A DNA stretch of 29,382 bases from Deltaproteobacteria bacterium (GTDB lineage: Bacteria; Desulfobacterota; Syntrophia; Syntrophales; UBA5619). How positions within the stretch are numbered: position 1 is the stretch's first letter; every line of letters begins with the position of its first letter. The translations under genes and the position numbers were made by a program. The stretch is from positions 1 through 29,382 of the forward strand of contig JAJFTY010000118.1 of the NCBI GenBank assembly GCA_021372695.1, in the 5' to 3' direction. Below are positions 1-6,285 of the stretch, one piece after another. Below the pieces are notes generated by a model. It did no database searches. It had not been told where the DNA came from and saw only the letters and a program-made list of their open reading frames with translations.

Positions 1-153
1 GACTACGAGATCGTATTTTATGAAGCAGGGGAGTTGCTCTCCTGCATGCTCTACGCAGAGGCCACCATCGGCAAAATAGTCTGCGAGCAGGAAGGGCTGA
101 TCTCTTTCTATCAGGACGGCAGCCTATATTCATGCTCCAGAAGAGGCGACTGA
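1..153 (+). CDS. C-terminal fragment of an unrecognised protein
   Basis: An open frame runs from the first base to a TGA and gives the last 50 residues of a protein that starts outside the window. The tail has regularly spaced aromatic and acidic residues (DYEIVFYEAGELLSC, LISFYQDGSLYSC), which suggests short beta-hairpin repeats, and two repeats end in S-C. I do not recognise the family. It could be a small conserved hypothetical protein. The 114 bases between its stop and the next gene hold no clear terminator, so co-transcription with the hydrolase downstream is possible. Confidence 0.55.
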   Translation, partial: DYEIVFYEAGELLSCMLYAEATIGKIVCEQEGLISFYQDGSLYSCSRRGD

Positions 154-267
154 CGGGGTCCGCCTCATGCGGCAAAGGAAAAAGAGAGGAAGCGACACCC
201 GCGACATTATCGGCGAACCCAGTCAGTCCATCGGCCGCGCGGTAAATTTCAAAAAAGGAGAAGAAAC

Positions 268-1383
268 ATGACCAGACATCTCTCCATGATCTTTCTCATC
301 CTTACTTTCCTATGGCTGGCAATGGCTTTTCCCGCCGGCGCGGCTCCGATCCGACAGACGGTTCCTTACGAACAGGGAGGCGAGTTGCTCAAGGGATACC
401 TGGCCTACGACGACGCGATCAATGAGCCCCGTCCGGCGGTGCTGGTGGTTCATGAATGGTGGGGCCTTAACGACTACATACGACGGCGGGCGAATCAGTT
501 GGCGGAGCTTGGCTACATCGCGTTTGCCGCGGACATCTACGGAAATGGCTTCACCACCAAGGACCCGCAGGAGGCGGGCAAGTACGCAGGAAAATTCAGG
601 AGCGACCGAAAGCTCCTGCGCGAGCGTGCTTCCGCAGGGCTGAAGGTTTTGCTGGAACAAAAGCTGGCAGACAAGCGGCGAACCGCTGCGATAGGCTATT
701 GCTTCGGCGGAACCACCGTGCTGGAACTGGCCCGCTCCGGCGAGCCGGTTGCAGGTGTCGTGAGCTTTCACGGCAACCTCGATACCCCCAATCCCGACGA
801 TGCCAAAGAAATTCGGGGGAAGGTCCTCGCGCTGCACGGCGCCGATGACCCGTTCGTTCCGCCTGCCCAGGTCACCGCTTTCCAGGAGGAGATGAGGAGG
901 GGCAAGGTCGACTGGCAGATGGTCATTTATGGCGGGGCCGTTCACAGCTTCACCAACCCCGATTCCGGGTCGGATCCTTCCAAGGGGATGGCCTACAACG
1001 AAAAGGCCGACCGGCGGTCGTGGGAACAGATGAAACTCTTCTTTGCGGAAACGTTCAAGGAGGGCGCGAAGGCTCAGCCCACCCGGGAAGCAAATGCAGT
1101 GACCCAGAAACAGGAACCGGTCGCACTGAAGGCCATCGGGGTTTCCGACTCTCAGATTGCCCTGGCCTGGAACATTCCAGCCGGTGTGGCCAAGTACCGG
1201 GTTTACCGGGACGGCTCCCTGCTTGGGGAAACAACCCGGATATCCGAGTACGATGCCAGGTTGAAGGCGGATAGCCGCCACTGCTACGTCGTCGTCGCGC
1301 TGGACGACCGTGCTGTGGAAATTTCCCGGAGCAATGAGGCCTGCGCCGCGACGCTCCCGGCGGACCCCCCCGCACCGCGATGA
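268..1383 (+). CDS. Secreted dienelactone hydrolase family protein with C-terminal FN3-like domain
   Basis: Alpha/beta hydrolase of the dienelactone hydrolase family, 371 aa. An N-terminal signal peptide (about residues 1-25, hydrophobic core then PAGA/AP) predicts export to the periplasm. The hydrolase domain spans about 30-262. The nucleophile elbow GYCFGG carries Cys145, Asp193 lies in HGADDPF and His226 in VHSF, giving the Cys-Asp-His triad typical of the family; HEWWGLND near residue 62 matches the usual HEIFGLN. Residues about 283-362 look like a fibronectin type III fold (IALAWNIP, YRVYRDG, HCYVVVALD), an addition not usual in the ~240-aa cytosolic enzymes. The start is supported by a strong AAGGAG ribosome site. 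The substrate is unknown; family members hydrolyse lactones and esters. Confidence 0.88.
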   Translation: MTRHLSMIFLILTFLWLAMAFPAGAAPIRQTVPYEQGGELLKGYLAYDDAINEPRPAVLVVHEWWGLNDYIRRRANQLAELGYIAFAADIYGNGFTTKDPQEAGKYAGKFRSDRKLLRERASAGLKVLLEQKLADKRRTAAIGYCFGGTTVLELARSGEPVAGVVSFHGNLDTPNPDDAKEIRGKVLALHGADDPFVPPAQVTAFQEEMRRGKVDWQMVIYGGAVHSFTNPDSGSDPSKGMAYNEKADRRSWEQMKLFFAETFKEGAKAQPTREANAVTQKQEPVALKAIGVSDSQIALAWNIPAGVAKYRVYRDGSLLGETTRISEYDARLKADSRHCYVVVALDDRAVEISRSNEACAATLPADPPAPR

Positions 1384-1490
1384 CAGGCCTGGTGAAATGG
1401 GGAGTAACTCTCATTGCGTATGCCGCAACGGCGATACGATGCGGCAAAAGGACAATGTATCGAGCCGGGTGATTGAATGGAGGTGGAAAG

Positions 1491-1970
1491 ATGGACAGAC
1501 GTGATTTTCTGAAGAATGTGATCGTCGTTTCAGCCGCCGTGGGCATTGCCCAAGTGGCATCGGCGGCAGATTTTTACTCCCCGACGAAGGTGGACCAGTC
1601 CCTTTTCCAGGGGATTAATCGGGCCAAGGACCCCACCCAAAAGAGCCCCCTGGAGAAAAGCCACGCACCGGTGATTAGGGCTCCGGCCCTGGTCAAGGCC
1701 GGCGAACCCTTCGCAGTGGAGGTCTCCGTAGGCGAAGTGCTGCATCCGATGGGCCCTGCTCATTGGATTGAATATATTGAACTCGGCATCGGGAACGAAC
1801 CTGCGGGTCGGGTCGATTTTCAGCCAAAGGGATATCTGAAACCCACCGCTCGTTTTACCGTCATTCTGCCTGCGGAGGCAGGCATGACCGGGAAGCTGAC
1901 CCTGATGGCAAGGCAGAGATGCAACCTTCATGGTCTATGGGAAGGGAGCTTGGACATCGCCGTTTCATAA
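1491..1970 (+). CDS. Tat-exported superoxide reductase (neelaredoxin/desulfoferrodoxin iron domain)
   Basis: 159-aa protein with a twin-arginine leader (MDRRDFLK, hydrophobic stretch, cleavage near ASA/AD) and a class II superoxide reductase domain, which reduces superoxide to peroxide at a mononuclear Fe(His4Cys) centre. Visible ligands are His58 (KSHAPVI), His85 and His91 (LHPMGPAHWIEYIEL), and Cys144 and His147 (RCNLHGLW). The rubredoxin-like N-terminal domain of desulfoferrodoxin is absent. The family motif E-K-H reads E-K-S-H here, so the usual lysine next to the first His is a serine (see findings). I chose ATG 1491 because GGAGG sits just upstream and the RR motif follows at once; an upstream in-frame TTG at 1473 is less likely. 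Export suggests protection of periplasmic or envelope proteins from oxygen. Confidence 0.88.
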   Translation: MDRRDFLKNVIVVSAAVGIAQVASAADFYSPTKVDQSLFQGINRAKDPTQKSPLEKSHAPVIRAPALVKAGEPFAVEVSVGEVLHPMGPAHWIEYIELGIGNEPAGRVDFQPKGYLKPTARFTVILPAEAGMTGKLTLMARQRCNLHGLWEGSLDIAVS

Positions 1971-2109
1971 GGGTCGCTCTCCCTGTTCGAGATGGGCTAC
2001 CGGGTCCCTGAGGATCGATCAGCCTTGCCTTTTGCCGGTCGGGCAATAGAAGTGGGCCAGTTGTTTTAATCATATAGGAAAAATTGACAGACATGGAAGG
2101 AGGAGAGAG

Positions 2110-2382
2110 ATGGCAACGGAAGACTGTGTCAAAGGGCTCATCATCGGCGGGCTGATCGGGGCGGCATTGGGGATACTCTACGCCCCCAAAAGCGGAAAAG
2201 AAACACGCGAAGAAATCGTACGATCGACGGAGGAGTTGCTGGAGAAGGCCAAAGAGCAATTCGACGAGGCATCCCGGAAGATCGAACAGCTGGCGCGCCG
2301 CGAGAAGGAGTTGCTGGTCGGGAAAAAGGAGAAGGTGAAAAAAGCGCTGGAGGCGGGCGCGGAAGTGTTGAAACAGCCGTGA
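2110..2382 (+). CDS. YtxH domain-containing protein
   Basis: 90-aa protein starting with a glycine-rich membrane-inserting segment (GLIIGGLIGAALGILYAPKSG, residues about 10-30) followed by GKETREEI and a long charged helix rich in E, K and A. This is the standard layout of the YtxH family, small membrane-anchored proteins often linked to stress. A very good ribosome site (GGAAGGAGGAGAG) precedes the ATG. The next two short frames on the same strand follow closely, so it probably heads a small operon. The precise role is not known. Confidence 0.85.
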   Translation: MATEDCVKGLIIGGLIGAALGILYAPKSGKETREEIVRSTEELLEKAKEQFDEASRKIEQLARREKELLVGKKEKVKKALEAGAEVLKQP

Positions 2383-2397
2383 GTCACCGCTTGAATA

Positions 2398-2475
2398 TTG
2401 AAGCCAGGCGAGGCGGGTGAATTTCTGGCCCGCCTCGGAGACATCGTGGGCTGGATCTTCGGAAAGGAGCGGTGA
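2398..2475 (+). CDS. Possible 25-aa coupled small ORF or gene remnant
   Basis: From TTG 2398 the frame reads MKPGEAGEFLARLGDIVGWI and then FGKER before a TGA that overlaps the GTG of the next gene (GTGA). The amphipathic, protein-like composition and the overlapping stop/start suggest either a real translated mini-protein or the end of a longer gene that has decayed. No ribosome site is obvious, and a TGA lies just upstream in the frame. Low confidence. Confidence 0.25.
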   Translation: MKPGEAGEFLARLGDIVGWIFGKER

Positions 2476-2696
2476 CATATGGCACTCTCGGGCAAATATG
2501 GCAAAAATTGAATATTCCCGGGATCGCGGATGGAGAGCCGGTATTCATTCTTCGGGCTCAGGACAGGCTTGCGGAGACGGCGGTCAGGATGTACCAGCTT
2601 TTGGCAGAATCCCATGGTTCTCCTCTCGCCGCCCAACTGGATCAGATTGTGAATTCCTTCCAGAAATGGACGGGAGCGAAAAAGATGCCGGACTGA
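2472..2696 (+). CDS. Small conserved-looking hypothetical protein
   Basis: 74-aa protein starting at GTG 2472 behind AAGGAG with good spacing. The sequence (PVFILRAQDRLAETAVRMYQ and onward) reads as a soluble two-helix protein: a short motif ending EPVFILRAQD, then an amphipathic helix and a polar tail. I recognise no functional domain. It lies between the YtxH gene and a phosphoribosyltransferase on the same strand, with 29 bases before the latter, so it is probably co-transcribed. Bases between 2696 and 2726 carry the ribosome site of the next gene. Confidence 0.55.
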   Translation: MTYGTLGQIWQKLNIPGIADGEPVFILRAQDRLAETAVRMYQLLAESHGSPLAAQLDQIVNSFQKWTGAKKMPD

Positions 2697-2725
2697 AGCG
2701 GGTCGGGGTGACCGGCCGGAGGCTT

Positions 2726-3436
2726 ATGAGGATTCAGGGTGAACCTCCCTATCGGAATCGTACCGACGCCGGACGTGCTCTCGCGCAGAGCCTTGAGCGG
2801 GAGGCTGGCAATGATGCCGTTGTCTTCGGAATACCGCGCGGGGGCATTCCCGTATCCGCCGAAGTTGCGAAAGATCTGGGCCTGAAACTCGACATCGTGG
2901 TGCCGCGCAAGATTCCCATCCCCGGCAATACGGAGGCCGGTTATGGGGCGGTCACGGAAGACGGGATCATCGTACTCAACGATATTCTCGTCGCACAACT
3001 GGGGCTGTCCGAGAGGGAGATCCAGAGCCATGCGCAGGAGGTGACGGAAGAGATCGGGCGCAGGCTCTCGCTCTATCGGACAAAGATCGGACCGTCTTCC
3101 GTCGAAGGAAGGAAGGCGATTATCATCGACGATGGCCTGGCTTCCGGCTACACGATGCTCGCGGCCATCGAATCTTTGCGGAAGCGCGGCGCCGTCCGGG
3201 TCATCGCCGCATCGCCGGTGGCCTCGTCCCATGCCCGGGAATTGCTCAAATTCCACGCCGACGGGATGATCGTCCCCATCGTTTCATCGGCTTATCCCTT
3301 TGCCGTCGCCGAATTCTATGAGCATTGGCACGATCTGACGGATGATGAAGTGCTGGAGGAGCTGGAAAGATATGGAAAATCCCTTGGGAAAAAGGCCGAC
3401 GCTGCACGAGGCTCTGTTCTGGGAAAAACTGGGTGA
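2726..3436 (+). CDS. Phosphoribosyltransferase family protein (COG1926 type)
   Basis: 236-aa protein of the predicted phosphoribosyltransferase family. The N-terminal RNRTDAGRALA (about 10-20) and the loop FGIPRGGIPVS (34-44) are characteristic, and the PRPP-binding loop is IIIDDGLASGYTM (132-143), where DDGLATG is usual. VVPRKIPIPGN supplies the second loop. The base or substrate it acts on is not known. The frame stays open far upstream (to 2417), but ATG 2726 has GGAGG at the right distance and the domain begins only there. The 3' end overlaps the following radical-SAM gene by 65 bases, so the two are probably translated as a pair. Confidence 0.82.
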   Translation: MRIQGEPPYRNRTDAGRALAQSLEREAGNDAVVFGIPRGGIPVSAEVAKDLGLKLDIVVPRKIPIPGNTEAGYGAVTEDGIIVLNDILVAQLGLSEREIQSHAQEVTEEIGRRLSLYRTKIGPSSVEGRKAIIIDDGLASGYTMLAAIESLRKRGAVRVIAASPVASSHARELLKFHADGMIVPIVSSAYPFAVAEFYEHWHDLTDDEVLEELERYGKSLGKKADAARGSVLGKTG

Positions 3437-4412
3437 CAAGGAGGGACGGTGTCACCTGTGTGCCCACGAGTGCAGGATTTCCGAATCAGGTTTCGGCATC
3501 TGCGGCGTACGGCAGAATATCCAGGGTACGCTCTTCACCCACGCCTACGGCGAGGTGATTGCCGCCAACGTCGACCCCATCGAAAAGAAACCCCTTTACC
3601 ATTTCCTCCCGGGCTCCCGGATCTATTCCGTCGCCACGATCGGCTGTAATTTCAAGTGCGGCTTTTGTCAGAACTGGCAGATCTCCCAGGTTTCGGTTGC
3701 GGATGGCGACACGGTCCCCACGCGTCCGATGACGCCGCAGCAGATTGTGTCGGAGGCCCGGAGGAATAACTGCCTGAGCATTGCCTATACCTATACGGAA
3801 CCCACCATCTTTTTCGAGTATGCCTACGACACTGCAAAAGCAGCCAAGGAGGCCGGGATTCGCAACGTGTTCGTGACCAACGGATACATGACCCGGCTGG
3901 CCCTGGAGATGATGAGGCCCTGTCTGGACGCGGCCAACGTCGATCTCAAGGGTTTCAGCGATGCCTCTTACCGCAGAACCTGCAAAGCGCGCCTGCAACC
4001 GGTTCTGGATACCCTGGTCGCGATGAAGGAACTCGGCATCTGGCTGGAGGTGACAACCCTCGTCATCCCCGGGGAAAATGATTCCGAAGAGGAGCTTCGA
4101 GTGATTGCAGAGTACCTCGCCGGGATTGATGTCCGGATACCATGGCACCTCAGCCGGTTTCACCCGGATTATGAGTTCCAGGATCACGTACCGACACCCA
4201 TGGAGACACTGCTCAAGGCCCGGGAAATCGGAAAGGAAGCGGGTCTGAAGTACATCTACCTGGGCAACGTCGTAGAGGAGGGAACGGATACGACCTGCGA
4301 GCGGTGCCACGAGAGAATCATCGAGCGCAGGTACATGGGGCTGAAGGATTGCCGTCTGAAAGGCGGCCGCTGTCCGAGCTGCGGTTCCGGAATCGAAGGG
4401 GTCTGGTCCTGA
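3372..4412 (+). CDS. amrS: AmmeMemoRadiSam system radical SAM enzyme AmrS
   Basis: 346-aa radical SAM protein. The [4Fe-4S] site is C92-N-F-K-C96-G-F-C99, placed after the typical AmrS N-terminal part with four cysteines (RCHLCAHEC, ISESGFGICGVRQN) and the segment DPIEKKPLYHFLPG. The C-terminus has two CxxC pairs (CERC, CPSC) that look like a zinc or extra cluster site. The length fits the family (~340 aa). Members are usually annotated as pyruvate formate-lyase-activating-enzyme-like; the substrate of AmrS is not firmly established. The usual partners AmrA and AmrB (Memo) are not in this window. The gene begins inside the upstream phosphoribosyltransferase gene, with GGAGGAGC upstream of ATG 3372. 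Confidence 0.88.
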   Translation: MENPLGKRPTLHEALFWEKLGDKEGRCHLCAHECRISESGFGICGVRQNIQGTLFTHAYGEVIAANVDPIEKKPLYHFLPGSRIYSVATIGCNFKCGFCQNWQISQVSVADGDTVPTRPMTPQQIVSEARRNNCLSIAYTYTEPTIFFEYAYDTAKAAKEAGIRNVFVTNGYMTRLALEMMRPCLDAANVDLKGFSDASYRRTCKARLQPVLDTLVAMKELGIWLEVTTLVIPGENDSEEELRVIAEYLAGIDVRIPWHLSRFHPDYEFQDHVPTPMETLLKAREIGKEAGLKYIYLGNVVEEGTDTTCERCHERIIERRYMGLKDCRLKGGRCPSCGSGIEGVWS

Positions 4413-4651
4413 ATTGCCGCCGGCGCCGCCACCGATCCATATAGACTGCCCTTTTCCTGTGCCGTTCATTCTGTCCGGCGTCGACGTCGTCTTGGCTGGC
4501 CGGTATGAGGGAAAGCGCCCAGGGGAGGGGGTGGCGGGCCCGGATGATGTCAAGGGTTCGCTTCTCCCCTCGAAAAGAAGAGTGACCGTTTCATTGATCT
4601 GTCCGGAGGTCCGGTGCGGCACTGACGGCGTCGACTTCAGCGATCTTGCCG

Positions 4652-5788
4652 ATGAAAGATGAGCACGAAAATCTGTCTCTCGTATTGGGCGGGGGCGGCG
4701 CGCATGCTGCCTACCAAGTGGGGTTCCTCCGCTGCCTCGCCGATCATAACCCCGATCTTCAGATTCCCATTTTGACCGGCATCTCTTCGGGCGCGATCAA
4801 CGCCGCATTCATTGCCAATCATGCCGGCTCCTTCAAGGAGACGATCGACCATCTCTACGACTTCTGGAACAATCTCTCCATCGATCAGGTATATGCAGCG
4901 GACGCCTGGAACTTGTCGAAGAATCTCCTCCGGCTGGGAGCGCCCCTTCTGACCGGGGGGATCCCCGGGACGCCGTCTCCCAAAGGTCTGGTGGATACGG
5001 CGCCGCTGCGCAGGCTACTGAAGATGGCATTCGGCGCCCAGAGCGGCGTCTTGCGGGGCATTGGAGAGAAAATCCGGCTAAAAGGACTCAGGGCGATTGC
5101 CATCACCGCCACCAACTATTCAACAGGGCAGGCCGTGACGTGGGTCCAGGGGAAAGACATCTCGATGTGGGAAAGGCCGGATCGGCATGGCGTCATGACG
5201 GAAATGACCGTCGACAAGATCATGGCTTCGACGGCGCTGCCGATCCTCTTTCCCGCCGTCAGAATCGATGACTCCTGGTATGGCGATGGCGGCATTCGCC
5301 AGTACGCGCCCCTTTCCCCTGCGCTTCATCTCGGCGCCACGCGAATTCTGGCCGTATCCACGCGTCACAGGCCGTCTTTAAAAGAGATCGACGGATCGGC
5401 CAGCCCGGACTATCCCTCCATCGCGCGGATTATGGACATCCTGATGAATGCAATTTTCGTGGACATGCTCGATCAGGATCTTCTTGGCTTGGATCGGGTC
5501 AACCGCCTTCTGGAGCGGGAATCGGGGAAGGAGGCATCGAATCTCAGGCTGATCAGGGCGTTCACCCTTCGTCCTTCCGCAAATCTGGGTGCGATCGCGG
5601 GTGGCTCGGAACCGGACCTGCCCCGCCCTTTCCGGTTTTTGACGCGAGGTCTGGGGACCCGTAAGACGGAAAGTTTCGACTGGCTCAGCATGATCATGTT
5701 CGATCACGGATATCTGAAGAGGCTGATGGAAATCGGTGAGGCAGACGCATGTGCGCGAAAAGAGGAAATCGCCGCATTTCTGGGCTGA
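4652..5788 (+). CDS. Patatin-like phospholipase family protein
   Basis: 378-aa serine lipase of the patatin family. The oxyanion-hole loop is GGGGAHAAYQVG (13-24), the nucleophile elbow G-I-S45-S-G (43-47) and the catalytic Asp212 lies in YGDGG, completing the Ser-Asp dyad. Members release fatty acids from phospholipids or other acyl esters. No signal peptide is visible. ATG 4652 is the only start that places the glycine loop near the N-terminus as in relatives; no good ribosome site precedes it (TTG 4646 is in frame). The 239 bases upstream hold no gene I can support. Confidence 0.87.
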   Translation: MKDEHENLSLVLGGGGAHAAYQVGFLRCLADHNPDLQIPILTGISSGAINAAFIANHAGSFKETIDHLYDFWNNLSIDQVYAADAWNLSKNLLRLGAPLLTGGIPGTPSPKGLVDTAPLRRLLKMAFGAQSGVLRGIGEKIRLKGLRAIAITATNYSTGQAVTWVQGKDISMWERPDRHGVMTEMTVDKIMASTALPILFPAVRIDDSWYGDGGIRQYAPLSPALHLGATRILAVSTRHRPSLKEIDGSASPDYPSIARIMDILMNAIFVDMLDQDLLGLDRVNRLLERESGKEASNLRLIRAFTLRPSANLGAIAGGSEPDLPRPFRFLTRGLGTRKTESFDWLSMIMFDHGYLKRLMEIGEADACARKEEIAAFLG

Positions 5789-5798
5789 ACTTCACACT

Positions 5799-6008
5799 TC
5801 ACACAGCCTGTTCCATATCCGCTTTTCGGCCGTGGTTGCGGGAGACGCGCCTCAGTCTGCGGTTGATCACGACCTCCTGGCTAAGACCGACGACCAGCAA
5901 GACCACCGCAGCCAGATAGAAGACATGGATCAGCAAACCCATTTCAAAACCGCTGCCCATGCCCAGCATCCACAAAAAAATCAAAACAACCGCTATCGTC
6001 CACAACAT
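5799..6008 (-). CDS. Lmo0937-type small membrane protein
   Basis: 69-aa protein with two predicted membrane helices (LWTIAVVLIFLWMLGM and LLIHVFYLAAVVLLVVGL) separated by a short glycine-rich turn, then a basic tail (INRRLRRVSRNHGRK). The opening MLWTI and the GFEMG-LIH spacing match the lmo0937/DUF5670 group of tiny inner-membrane proteins of unknown role. AGGAGG precedes the ATG at a good distance, which settles the start. It converges on the patatin gene with only 10 bases between the stops. The tail after the second helix is longer than in most relatives (~45-50 aa). Confidence 0.75.
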   Translation of the reverse strand: MLWTIAVVLIFLWMLGMGSGFEMGLLIHVFYLAAVVLLVVGLSQEVVINRRLRRVSRNHGRKADMEQAV

Positions 6009-6171
6009 GGTGACCTCCTGTGATTTGCCGGCAGCTCGCCCCGTTTTTCACCTGGGGATAAAATTCGGACCTCATGAAAGCTTCCTTGAAGCGGCTGGTC
6101 GATGGATATCTTCAGTCTAAATCTATGGAATGGGGTCTTCGAACGCAATGAGGATTGACCATGCGCTTATC

Positions 6172-6255
6172 GGTAGGTTAAATCTACCATGCCGCCTCTT
6201 CGTAAAACGAAAGGCAGATTGATTTTGGATCGATACTCGTCTATAAAATAGACGA
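6172..6255. promoter_or_regulatory. Cluster of three short inverted repeats upstream of the GH57-GT fusion gene
   Basis: Three dyads lie within 84 bases of the 277-base divergent gap: GGTAGGTTAAATCTACC (6172-6188, one G:T), TTCGTAAAACGAA (6199-6211, extendable to a GCCT/AGGC stem with one bulge) and TCGTCTATAAAATAGACGA (6237-6255, perfect 8-bp arms around AAA). Two share an AAA centre. They could be operator sites or RNA hairpins in the leader of the downstream gene. No clear -35/-10 pair was seen. Function inferred only from position. Confidence 0.4.
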
Positions 6256-6285
6256 ACTCGCCAAGCCGACGTCGGGGGATGAATC

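Noticed and set aside
2417..2725. N-terminal extension of the phosphoribosyltransferase
   Set aside because: It overlaps another gene with its own good ribosome site, is not like the family, and ATG 2726 has GGAGG.
4414..4662. 82-aa frame between amrS and the patatin gene
   Set aside because: TTG start, no ribosome site, proline-rich start without domain, and it overlaps the patatin start.
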